A stretch of 64,000 nt of DNA from an uncultured Sphingomonas sp. (GTDB lineage: Bacteria > Pseudomonadota > Alphaproteobacteria > Sphingomonadales > Sphingomonadaceae): NCBI RefSeq assembly GCF_937871615.1, contig NZ_CALMPA010000045.1, positions 186,001 through 250,000 of the forward strand, in the 5' to 3' direction. Below are positions 55,088 to 62,988 of this stretch, one piece after another. A program made the translations under genes and the position numbers. Each line of letters begins with the position of its first letter. The first letter of the stretch is position 1. The notes under the pieces were generated by a model that did no database searches, was not told where the DNA came from, and saw only the letters and a program-made list of their open reading frames with translations.

Positions 55088-55924
55088 TCAGCCGGTGACG
55101 AAGGGCCTGAGCGGCGCCGGCTCATAGCGCCCGCAAGCGATGAAGCCGCTATTGCGGAACCCCGGCTTGCCATAGCGGAACGGGCGATTGTCGGGATCGA
55201 GCGTTCTCCCCCCGGCGGCGCGCAACACCGCATCGCCGGCGGCGGTATCCCATTCCATCGTCGGGCCGGTGCGCGGATAGACATCCGCCTCGCCGCTCGC
55301 CACCAGCACGAACTTCAGGCTGGAGCCGACCGACACACAGTCGCAGATCCCGCCCGCGTCGAGCCAGGCCGCGGTCGCAGGATCCGCATGGCTGCGCGAG
55401 GCCACCGCGCAGGGCGGCGTGTGGATCGGGCGCACCGCGATTTCGCTTTCGGCCCCACGCGCGGCGAACGGCGTGCGCTCGGCCCGACGCGCCACGCCGC
55501 TTGCCGCATCGCCCCAGTAAAGCGCCTTGCGCGCGGGGGCATAGACCACCCCCATCGTCGGCGCGCCCTGCTCGATCAGCCCGATATTGACCGTGAAATC
55601 GTCGCCGCGCCGGATGAATTCCTTGGTCCCGTCGAGCGGATCGACCAGGAAGAAGGCGCCGTCCACCGCGGGGATGCGACCGGCGGCGGCGGCCTCCTCG
55701 GCGACCACGGGGATATGCGGCGCGACCTCCATCAACCCCGCGAGGATCGCGGCCTCCGCCGCATGATCGGCGGCGGTGACGGGGGATTCGTCGGGCTTGA
55801 TCGTCACGTCCGCGCCGTCGAGGAAATGCCGCCACACGATATCACCACCGGCCTCCGCCAGCGCGACCAGCGCGTCCATCAATGCCGCGCGATCCAGACC
55901 GTCGACGTTCGCTGTGCCTGTCAT
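55088..55924 (-). CDS. cysQ: 3'(2'),5'-bisphosphate nucleotidase
   Basis: 278 residues from ATG 55924 (MTGTANVDG), with GAGG upstream; TTG at 55936 is possible but less likely. The inositol-monophosphatase-type metal motif is VDPLDGTKEFIRR, preceded by VAEEAA and followed by GPTMEWDTAAGDAVLRAAGG. CysQ removes the 3'-phosphate from PAP formed in sulfate assimilation, and also dephosphorylates related nucleotides. It is divergent from the VOC gene at 56121. No sulfur-assimilation genes are adjacent. Confidence 0.92.
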   Translation of the reverse strand: MTGTANVDGLDRAALMDALVALAEAGGDIVWRHFLDGADVTIKPDESPVTAADHAAEAAILAGLMEVAPHIPVVAEEAAAAGRIPAVDGAFFLVDPLDGTKEFIRRGDDFTVNIGLIEQGAPTMGVVYAPARKALYWGDAASGVARRAERTPFAARGAESEIAVRPIHTPPCAVASRSHADPATAAWLDAGGICDCVSVGSSLKFVLVASGEADVYPRTGPTMEWDTAAGDAVLRAAGGRTLDPDNRPFRYGKPGFRNSGFIACGRYEPAPLRPFVTG

Positions 55925-56120
55925 GTTCATCCTCAACGCGCTAGCTCCGCCGAACGCCGCCGCGCCAGCAAGACTTTCCTATGCGCGGCCAAGCACGGCT
56001 AGGGGGCAAACTCAACCGGCGGAATCGCCAATCCCTTTGCCGCGCGGGCGCGCACGCTTATGCGGAAAAGGCGGTTCAGCGAGACACGACTCGATAACGC
56101 ACCAAGAAGGAGAGAAAGCC

Positions 56121-56504
56121 ATGTTCAGCCATATGATGGTCGGATCGAACGATATCGCTCGTTCGCGCAAATTCTATGATGCCCTGTTCGGCGCGATCGG
56201 CGGCAAGCCCGGCATCCAGGACGATAAGGGCCGGCTGATGTATCTGCACAATGGCGGGATTTTCATGGTCACCCAGCCGATCGACGGCAAGCCCGCGACG
56301 CATGGCAACGGCTGCACGATCGGCTTCGCGATGGACGGGCCGGAGCAGGCGAATGCGTGGCACAAGGCCGGCACCGAAAACGGCGGCACCGCGATCGAGG
56401 ACGCGCCCGGCGTCCGCGCCAGCCCGGCGATGAGCATGTACCTCGCCTATCTGCGCGATCCGGATGGCAACAAGCTTTGCGCGCTACATCGGATGCCCGC
56501 GTAA
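56121..56504 (+). CDS. VOC/glyoxalase family protein (first copy)
   Basis: 127 residues. AAGGAGAG is upstream of ATG 56121. Vicinal-oxygen-chelate fold features are SHMMVGSNDIARSRKFYDAL at the start and YLRDPDGNKLCALH near the end, which supplies a metal-ligand position. It resembles small glyoxalase or bleomycin-resistance-like proteins. Substrate unknown; it may bind or detoxify small electrophiles. It stands alone on the plus strand, converging on the OsmC gene. Confidence 0.88.
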   Translation: MFSHMMVGSNDIARSRKFYDALFGAIGGKPGIQDDKGRLMYLHNGGIFMVTQPIDGKPATHGNGCTIGFAMDGPEQANAWHKAGTENGGTAIEDAPGVRASPAMSMYLAYLRDPDGNKLCALHRMPA

Positions 56505-56527
56505 CACGGGTGCCGGCGCCGGTGCGC

Positions 56528-56950
56528 TCAGGCCGCCGGCGCCTCGCCCCAGACGAAGCGGATCGGGGCGTCGAGATCGGGGTGGAGGCTGCGGTGGACC
56601 GGGCAGGTGTGCGCCGCCGCCTCCAGCCGGCGGATATGATCGTCGGCGAGAAGGCGCGGCATGTGGATCGTCACCGCCAGCCGCGTGATCGCGCGTGACG
56701 GCAGGCTGGCCATTTCCTTTTCCACCGTCGCTCTGGCGCCCGCGATATCGAGTTCATGGTTGCGCGCGACGATCCCCAGAACGCTCAGGATACAGCTTCC
56801 GAGCGCAACGCCGAGCAGATCGCTGGGCGAAAACCCCTCCCCCAATCCGTGATTGTCGCGCGGCGCATCGGTGATGATGGCGGCGCCGGATTCCTCATGC
56901 ACCGTCCGGCAGCGTAATCGTCCCTGATATTCCACCGCCAGTTCGCTCAT
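56528..56950 (-). CDS. OsmC family peroxide-resistance-type protein
   Basis: 140 residues. OsmC/YhfA-like: GEGFSPSDLLGVALGSCILSVLG contains the first redox cysteine in GSCILS, and AHTCPVHRSLH holds the second. Many members are thiol-dependent peroxidases; others lack known activity. It lies 12 bp after the second VOC gene in the same direction, and the P450 operon is just upstream, so a stress-protection role for the oxidative pathway is plausible. AAGGA precedes the ATG. Confidence 0.9.
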   Translation of the reverse strand: MSELAVEYQGRLRCRTVHEESGAAIITDAPRDNHGLGEGFSPSDLLGVALGSCILSVLGIVARNHELDIAGARATVEKEMASLPSRAITRLAVTIHMPRLLADDHIRRLEAAAHTCPVHRSLHPDLDAPIRFVWGEAPAA

Positions 56951-56962
56951 CGCCCGCGTCCT

Positions 56963-57334
56963 TCATCCGCGGTGGAACACCGCTTCGATATTATGCCCAT
57001 CGGGATCGAGCACGAAGGCGCCGTAATAGCCGGGATGATAATGCGGGCGCAGGCCCGGCGCGCCATTATCCGCGCCGCCCGCCGCGAGTCCCGCGCGGTG
57101 GAACGCGTCCACCGCCGCGCGATCCCGCGCGGTCAGCGCGATGTGCAGCTTGCCGCGCGTCGGATCGTGTTCCGCGATCCAGAACCACGCCCGGTCATCG
57201 CCGTAAGCCGCCACCCGCACCGCGCCGTCGCTGCCGTCATGCAGGCGACGCACGCCGAGCGGGGCCAGCGCCCGATCGTAAAAGGCGATCGAGCGGCTGA
57301 TATCCGAAACACCGAAAGTGATGTGATCGAGCAT
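56963..57334 (-). CDS. VOC/glyoxalase family protein (second copy)
   Basis: 123 residues, VOC fold. It begins MLDHITFGVSDISRSIAFYD and ends GAFVLDPDGHNIEAVFH, with His and Glu at metal-ligand positions. It is distinct from the copy at 56121. GGGGAGGGG precedes the ATG. It starts 16 bp after the P450 stop and is followed 12 bp later by the OsmC gene, so it is probably the tail of the oxidative operon. It might remove reactive epoxides or aldehydes; no direct evidence. Confidence 0.88.
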   Translation of the reverse strand: MLDHITFGVSDISRSIAFYDRALAPLGVRRLHDGSDGAVRVAAYGDDRAWFWIAEHDPTRGKLHIALTARDRAAVDAFHRAGLAAGGADNGAPGLRPHYHPGYYGAFVLDPDGHNIEAVFHRG

Positions 57335-57350
57335 CGCCGCCCCCTCCCCT

Positions 57351-58706
57351 TTATGCCGCCTTCACCGCGCGTTCCGGCGTGAACTCCACCTCCAGCCGCC
57401 GCACCGCATGGACGAAATTATTGGGCGCGATATCCATGTCGCCGGTCCAGCGGATATCGGGGAAGCGCGCGAACAACTGGCGATAGGCTTCCTCGAGCTG
57501 CAACTGCGCGGTCATCCGCCCGATGCAGATATGCGGGCCATAGCCGAAGGCGATGTTCTTTTCCGCATTGGCGCGCGCGATATCGAACCGATCGGGATCG
57601 GGAAACATCGCCGCATCGCGATTGGCCGCGCCATAATACATGATGACCTTCTCGCCCGCCGCGATCCGCTGGCCGCCGATCTCGGTATCGCGCGTCGCGG
57701 TGCGCCGCATGTAGATGACGGGGGAAACCACCCGCGTGATCTCGTGCACCGCATTGCTGAGCAGCCCGCCATCCGCCTGAAGCCGCGCCTTCTGATCGGG
57801 ATTTTCGGTGAACAGCTTCATCGCACCGGACAGCGAATTGCGCGTCGTATCATTGCCCGCGAACACGATCAGCAGCCATGCGCCATCCAGATAGGGATCG
57901 GGCAGCGGCTCGCCATCCACCACCGCGTTGGCGATCGCGCTCATCAGATCGGGTTGCGGATCGGCGCGGCGCTTGGCGAGCATATGCCGGCCATAATCGA
58001 ACATCTCGGCCACGTTCTTGTTGAACAGCTCGATGAACGCGGCGATCTCGGGCGTCGGCTCCGACAGGCCGGCGAGTTGATCTATCTGCTCCATCGCCAC
58101 CTGCTGCGCCATTTCGAGGAAATGGATCCACGACATGAAGCGTTCGCGATCGGCCAGCGGCACACCCAGCATCTCGCACAGCGTGAAGATCGGCAGCCGC
58201 TGGCTGAACTTCTCCACCATGTCGCATTTGCCGAGCGGCGCCATCGTATCGAGGAGCCGCGTCACCTCCCCCGAAACCCGTTCGCGCAAGCCCTTGACAT
58301 AGCTCGCGGTGAAATAGGGCATATGCTCCTTGCGGAGCTGGCGATGCGGCAGCGCGTCGAGGTTTATCATCGAGTTGGTCGAGGCGGAGAATAGCGTCGG
58401 ATGCCGCGTCTCCTCCGGCCCGAGCGCCATCAGGATGCCGCCTTTTTCCGAACTGAACGTCTCCGGATCGCCATTCACGCGCTTCACATCCTCGAAGCGC
58501 GTCACCGCCCAGAAGCCCACGCCTTCGCGCCGCAGCGGGTGCCACATCACCGGCGCCTCAGCGCGCATCCGCGCATAATCCGCCCAGGGCTGGCCCTTCG
58601 TAAAGGCATGGATGTCGCCCAGGTCCACGCCCTCCAGCGTCGGATAGACCTGCGGGAAGGTCGGCCCCTGCCGCCCCTCTACGATATGCTCACTCACAAG
58701 CCGCAT
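57351..58706 (-). CDS. Cytochrome P450 monooxygenase
   Basis: 451 residues from ATG 58706, which follows GAGGAGA. The I-helix oxygen motif is FAGNDTTRNSL, the K-helix ExxR is EITR, and the haem loop FGYGPHICIGRM has its cysteine at about 394. No membrane anchor, so it is a soluble bacterial class I enzyme needing a ferredoxin and reductase encoded elsewhere. Its general look suits the terpene, alkane or steroid groups. It is last of four linked genes (flavin monooxygenase, dehydrogenase, epoxide hydrolase, P450), starting 12 bp after the hydrolase stop. The pathway substrate is unproven. Confidence 0.94.
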   Translation of the reverse strand: MRLVSEHIVEGRQGPTFPQVYPTLEGVDLGDIHAFTKGQPWADYARMRAEAPVMWHPLRREGVGFWAVTRFEDVKRVNGDPETFSSEKGGILMALGPEETRHPTLFSASTNSMINLDALPHRQLRKEHMPYFTASYVKGLRERVSGEVTRLLDTMAPLGKCDMVEKFSQRLPIFTLCEMLGVPLADRERFMSWIHFLEMAQQVAMEQIDQLAGLSEPTPEIAAFIELFNKNVAEMFDYGRHMLAKRRADPQPDLMSAIANAVVDGEPLPDPYLDGAWLLIVFAGNDTTRNSLSGAMKLFTENPDQKARLQADGGLLSNAVHEITRVVSPVIYMRRTATRDTEIGGQRIAAGEKVIMYYGAANRDAAMFPDPDRFDIARANAEKNIAFGYGPHICIGRMTAQLQLEEAYRQLFARFPDIRWTGDMDIAPNNFVHAVRRLEVEFTPERAVKAA

Positions 58707-58717
58707 CTTATCTCTCC

Positions 58718-59698
58718 TCAATCGGGGAAACGGCGCGCGATCCAGTCAAGGATCACGCGGCTTACCTCCGCCGGTTTTTCCTGCTGCGTCCAATGGCCCG
58801 ATCCGGCGACCATGTGCCGATCGAGATCGGGAACATATTTCTCCATCCCCGCCGCCATCGACGGGGGCAGGACATGATCGCATTCGGCGGTAATCATCAG
58901 CGCGGGGACATTCACGCGATCGGCGATCCCGGTCGAGCGTTCCCAGTTGCGCGTGAAATTGCGATACCAGTTGATCCCGCCGGTGAAGCCGGTGCGGGCG
59001 AAGGTGTCGACGAACGCGCGGCGCTCCTCGTCGCCAAGCAACTGATGCGCATCGCCCGCCGGGTCATAGCTCTCCAGCATCAGCCCCAGCGCGAAATTCT
59101 TCTGCTCGGCGGGCAGCGCGGCGAATTCCGCCGGCGTCATCGTCGGCAGGCGCATGAAGAAACGGAAGGTCTTGTCCACATCCTTCGCCAGCGCCGCATC
59201 CGCCTCGCCCGGCTTCTGGAACCACACGATATACATGTCCTCGCCCAGCGCCATGCGCATCAGCGCGATCGGATCGGCGGACATGCGCGGCATGAACGGC
59301 GTGTTCAGCCCGATCACCCCGGCCACGCGCGCCGGATGGCGCAGCGCCATCTGCCACACGACGAACCCGCCCCAATCATGCCCGCAGAATATCGCGCGCT
59401 CGATCCCCTTGGCATCGAGCAACCCGACGAGATCGGCGCAAAGCTGCTCCATGTCGTAGCTCTCGATCGCCTCGGGCCGGTCGGTCAGCCCATAGCCGCG
59501 CTGATCGGGCGCCAGCGCACGATGCCCGGCGGCGGCGAAGGCGGCAAGCTGATGGCGCCACGAATAAGCCAGTTCGGGAAAGCCATGGCAGAACACCACC
59601 GGCACGCCCCGCCCCGCCACGTCGTAACATGCCATGCGGATGCCGTTCGTCTCGACATAAGTGAGCGGGGGCATCCCCGGCAGCGCATCCCCGCTCAT
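58718..59698 (-). CDS. Epoxide hydrolase, alpha/beta-hydrolase type
   Basis: 326 residues from ATG 59698, which overlaps the stop of the dehydrogenase gene (ATGA). Oxyanion motif HGFPE (38-42), nucleophile elbow GHDWGG (Asp108, not Ser), a lid with tyrosines (GINWYRNF) and His in GSGHWTQQEKP show an epoxide hydrolase rather than an esterase. It adds water to an epoxide to give a diol. Placed between an epoxide-making candidate (flavin monooxygenase or P450) and a dehydrogenase, it fits a pathway through an epoxide and a diol. Haloalkane dehalogenase is a less likely alternative. Confidence 0.91.
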   Translation of the reverse strand: MSGDALPGMPPLTYVETNGIRMACYDVAGRGVPVVFCHGFPELAYSWRHQLAAFAAAGHRALAPDQRGYGLTDRPEAIESYDMEQLCADLVGLLDAKGIERAIFCGHDWGGFVVWQMALRHPARVAGVIGLNTPFMPRMSADPIALMRMALGEDMYIVWFQKPGEADAALAKDVDKTFRFFMRLPTMTPAEFAALPAEQKNFALGLMLESYDPAGDAHQLLGDEERRAFVDTFARTGFTGGINWYRNFTRNWERSTGIADRVNVPALMITAECDHVLPPSMAAGMEKYVPDLDRHMVAGSGHWTQQEKPAEVSRVILDWIARRFPD

Positions 59699-60765
59699 GG
59701 CCGCACCACCATCTTGCACTGCGCTTCGGGATCGCCCAGCGCGCGGAACGCCGCCGCCACGCCATCCAGCCCGACTTCGCCGGTGATCGCCGGGCGCACG
59801 TCGATCGTTCCTTCAGCGATATGGTGGAGCGTCGCGGCGAATTCATCGGGCGTGTAGCCAAGCACGAATTTCAGCTCCAGGCTCTTGTTGATGCACAGGA
59901 ACGGCTCGATCGCATCGGTCTGCATACACACGCCGACGACGAGGATCTGCGACGCGACCGGCACCGCCTCGATCAGCGACTGGATCACGCCCGGCACGCC
60001 GACGCATTCGAACACGATCGCCCGCTTGCCGGCATTGCCGCCCATCGCCAGCACCGATCGTTCGGTGCGCGAATGCGGCACGCCCATCGCGCTCCAGCGG
60101 GCGTGCGGATTCTCCGCCGCCGGATCAATCACCACATCCGCGCCGAACGCCTCGGCCACCTTGCGGCGGGCGGGCGAATAATCCGATGCGATCACCGGCC
60201 CCAGCCCGCGCGCCTTGAGCGCGGCGATCACCGCGAGGCCGACGGGGCCGCAGCCGACCACGAGGTTCACCGTATCCGGCCCGGCATCGCTTTGCGCCAC
60301 CGCATGTTCGCCCACCGCGAACGGCTCGGTCATCGCCGCCTGCACGTCGGACAGGCCGTTGGGCACCGCCAGCAGCATCTGTTCGGTCAACACCATCGCT
60401 TCGCCGAAGCCGCCGGGGAAGCGATTCGAATAACCCACCGTCTCGAATCCCTGCGGCGCGGCGACCACCGGCACCGTCACGACGCGCGTGCCGGTTTTCA
60501 GCCGCTTGTCCGCGCCGGGGCCGTGATCGAGTATCTCGGCGCAGAATTCATGGCCGAACACGATATCCTTCGCCGGATCGATCAGCACCGGCTCGCCACT
60601 GCGGCGGCCCAGGTCGACCATCTTCTCCATCGAATGGACGGCGTGGAGATCGGAACCGCAAATGCCGCAGCACAGGGTTTTGACCAGCACCTGCCCCGCG
60701 CCCGGCACCGGATCGGGCACGTTATCCAGCACCAGTTCGGCGCCGCGGCGGACAACGGCCCTCAT
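59695..60765 (-). CDS. Zinc-dependent medium-chain alcohol dehydrogenase
   Basis: 356 residues. The catalytic-zinc side shows CGICGSDLH (Cys36) and GHEF (His72, Glu73). NAD binding is GCGPVGL, with Asp in ASDYSPARR favouring NAD over NADP. The structural-zinc four-Cys loop is missing, as in several family branches. It should oxidise a secondary alcohol or diol. The ATG overlaps the monooxygenase stop and its own stop overlaps the epoxide hydrolase start, so the three are co-translated. Confidence 0.92.
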   Translation of the reverse strand: MRAVVRRGAELVLDNVPDPVPGAGQVLVKTLCCGICGSDLHAVHSMEKMVDLGRRSGEPVLIDPAKDIVFGHEFCAEILDHGPGADKRLKTGTRVVTVPVVAAPQGFETVGYSNRFPGGFGEAMVLTEQMLLAVPNGLSDVQAAMTEPFAVGEHAVAQSDAGPDTVNLVVGCGPVGLAVIAALKARGLGPVIASDYSPARRKVAEAFGADVVIDPAAENPHARWSAMGVPHSRTERSVLAMGGNAGKRAIVFECVGVPGVIQSLIEAVPVASQILVVGVCMQTDAIEPFLCINKSLELKFVLGYTPDEFAATLHHIAEGTIDVRPAITGEVGLDGVAAAFRALGDPEAQCKMVVRP

Positions 60766-61973
60766 TCCGCCGCATCCTGTTTCTTGTCGAGCCCCATCGC
60801 GGCGAGGATTTCGGGGCGGATATTCTCCGTTCCCTTCTCCCGGATATGCTGCGCCACCCGCGCGCCCACCGCGGCTTGCGCCTCACCGATGAAGCGCGGG
60901 CGATTGTCCCGCGCCCATGCCAGCGAGGCATCGCGGCTGGAATTGAGGTTCTGGAACTTCGGCATCACGTAACGCGCGATCAGTTCATAGGATTTCTTCT
61001 TCGCATCCCACTCGGCCCAATTGGTGTCGAGCGTCAGGAACGCGCCGAAGCCGCCAGATTGCCGCTGAAGCCGCGCGATCTGCGCGATCGCATCCTCAGG
61101 CGTGCCGACCACCGCCATGCCATTGTTCACCAGCGCGTCGATCGGATCGCCGTCGGTCGGCGCCAGCGGCAGGGCTGCGACTTCGCGGAAATAATAAAGC
61201 CAGTCCTCGATCCCGAAGCGCACCTGCGCGCGCGCTTCCTCACGCGTCGCGGCGACGTGCATCGGGCCAACGAGCCGCCAGCCATCGCGATTCATGTGCT
61301 GGCCCCGCTCCCTCGCCACCTCCTCCGCGATCGCCCAGTTGGAGGCGAGCGCGTTGAACCCGCCGGTCTGCGTCGCGCCGATCGAAAGGATGCCGACACC
61401 GTGCCGCCCGGCGGCCTGCGCGCCGGTGGGCGAAACCTGGCTCGCCACCGCGATCTCCACCGATGGGCGGCTATATGGCGTCATCTGCAACCGCGCCTCG
61501 GCAAGCTCGAACCAGTCGGTCTTCTTCGTCACCGTTTCGCCGCGCAGCAAGGGCACGAGCACGTCGAGCGCCTCGTCCATCCGGTCGCGCTGCTTCGCCA
61601 CCGGAATGCCCATCATGAACGCATCGGAAGGGAGCGCCCCCGGCCCGACGCCGAACATCACCCGTCCGCGCGTCATGTGATCGAGTTGGTTGATGCGATC
61701 CGCCAGCATCAGCGGATGGTGATAGGGGAGCGAGGAAACCCCGGTGCCAAGGCGGATATGCTTCGTCCGTTCGGCGGCGAAGGCGATGAACAATTCCGGG
61801 CTGGCGATCAGTTCGTAGCCGGCGGAATGATGCTCGCCGATCCAGGCTTCGTCATAGCCGAGCTTGTCGAGATGGGCGACCAGATCGAGATCGCGTTCCA
61901 GCGCCTGCGTCGGATTTTCGCGCAGCGGATGGAACGGCGCGATGAACGTGCCGAATCGCAACTTCTGGCCCAT
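60762..61973 (-). CDS. LLM-class flavin-dependent monooxygenase (limonene monooxygenase-like)
   Basis: 403 residues, bacterial luciferase-like TIM barrel. The start MGQKLRFGTFIAPFHPLREN and later GEHHSAGYELIASPELFIA, and VMFGVGPGALPSDAFM, resemble limonene 1,2-monooxygenase and related enzymes. It uses reduced FMN supplied by a reductase to insert oxygen. AAGGAGAG precedes the ATG. It is first of an overlapping set with dehydrogenase, epoxide hydrolase and P450 genes, matching a monoterpene or cyclic-alkene route via epoxide and diol. Other sulfonate or alkane substrates remain possible. Only 74 bp upstream is available for the operon promoter, next to ccmH. Confidence 0.88.
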   Translation of the reverse strand: MGQKLRFGTFIAPFHPLRENPTQALERDLDLVAHLDKLGYDEAWIGEHHSAGYELIASPELFIAFAAERTKHIRLGTGVSSLPYHHPLMLADRINQLDHMTRGRVMFGVGPGALPSDAFMMGIPVAKQRDRMDEALDVLVPLLRGETVTKKTDWFELAEARLQMTPYSRPSVEIAVASQVSPTGAQAAGRHGVGILSIGATQTGGFNALASNWAIAEEVARERGQHMNRDGWRLVGPMHVAATREEARAQVRFGIEDWLYYFREVAALPLAPTDGDPIDALVNNGMAVVGTPEDAIAQIARLQRQSGGFGAFLTLDTNWAEWDAKKKSYELIARYVMPKFQNLNSSRDASLAWARDNRPRFIGEAQAAVGARVAQHIREKGTENIRPEILAAMGLDKKQDAAE

Positions 61974-62047
61974 AAGCCGGTCTCTCCTTGCTACGTAACT
62001 TTTGTTCTGCAGCGAAGGCTATGGGAGAGTGAGGGGAGAATCCAGCC

Positions 62048-62464
62048 CTATTCGGAACGGCGCTTGCGCCGGCGGAAACTGCCGCGCGCAACCCATGCGC
62101 CAAGCGCCAGCAACACCAGCGGCGCAAGCCACAAGGGCAGCGTCACCCCGGAAAGCGGGGGATCATATGTGATGTAATCGCCATAACGCGCGATCAGCCA
62201 TGCCCTGATTTCGGCGGGCTTTTCCCCCGCGGCGATGCGCTGGCGGATCAGCGCGCGCATGTCGCCCGCCATATCCGCATCGCTATCCGCCACCGACTGG
62301 CCCTGGCAGACGACGCAGCGCACCGTCTCCATCAGCGCCTTGGCCTCGGCCTCCTGCTTCGGATCGGGAAGCTGGGTATAAGCGAGCATCGCGGGCGGCA
62401 GCCCCGAATCCGCCACCGCCGGCGCGGCCAGCAGCAGCAACGCGGATAGCGCCAGCCGCCTCAT
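62048..62464 (-). CDS. ccmH: Cytochrome c maturation protein CcmH/CycL
   Basis: 138 residues from ATG 62464, which overlaps the ccmG stop. A signal peptide (LALSALLLLAAPAVA) precedes the thiol motif RCVVCQGQS (Cys50, Cys53), helix MRALIRQRIAAGEKPAEI and one C-terminal membrane helix (LWLAPLVLLALGAWVA). It keeps apocytochrome c cysteines reduced for haem attachment, with CcmG and CcmF. It is the last ccm gene in the window; the next gene starts a separate oxidative operon after 74 bp. Confidence 0.93.
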   Translation of the reverse strand: MRRLALSALLLLAAPAVADSGLPPAMLAYTQLPDPKQEAEAKALMETVRCVVCQGQSVADSDADMAGDMRALIRQRIAAGEKPAEIRAWLIARYGDYITYDPPLSGVTLPLWLAPLVLLALGAWVARGSFRRRKRRSE

Positions 62465-62988
62465 TTCGCGCGCCGCCATGCCTGGTAGATGGCGTCCACG
62501 TCGTCGGCGCGGATGTCGCCGACATGCTGTTTCACGATCCGTCCGGCGCCGTCGATGATGAATGTCTCCGGCACGCCGGAGGAACCCAGCGAAAGTTGCA
62601 CTTCGCTCACCTTATCGTCACCGATCGCGCGATAAGGGTCACCATAACGCTGAAGAAATTCGCTCACCGCCGGCCCAGTGTCACGAATCGCAATCGCGTC
62701 GATCGGCACACCCATGGCTTTCAACCGCATGAGTTGCGGCGCCTCTGCGATGCACGGGATGCACCAACTCGCGAAGATATTGAGCAGGCGTGGCTGCCCG
62801 GTACGTAGCGCGGCGGCATCGAGCCCCGGTTTGCCGGGAACGAGCGGCGCGAGCGTGAAATCGGGCATCGGCTTGCCGATCATCGCCGAATAGACGGTGC
62901 GATCGGCAGGCTTCATCAGCTCGCGCGCCGCAAAGGCCAGCACCACCACCACAGCCAAGAGTGGTAGCCAGGGGAGCCAGCGCCTCAT
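62461..62988 (-). CDS. ccmG: Thiol:disulfide interchange protein CcmG/DsbE
   Basis: 175 residues from ATG 62988, overlapping the ccmF stop. One N-terminal membrane helix (LPWLPLLAVVVVLAFAA) anchors a periplasmic thioredoxin fold with the active site ASWCIPC (Cys76, Cys79) and cis-proline in SSGVPETFIID. It passes electrons to CcmH and the apocytochrome during cytochrome c maturation. Confidence 0.93.
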   Translation of the reverse strand: MRRWLPWLPLLAVVVVLAFAARELMKPADRTVYSAMIGKPMPDFTLAPLVPGKPGLDAAALRTGQPRLLNIFASWCIPCIAEAPQLMRLKAMGVPIDAIAIRDTGPAVSEFLQRYGDPYRAIGDDKVSEVQLSLGSSGVPETFIIDGAGRIVKQHVGDIRADDVDAIYQAWRRAK

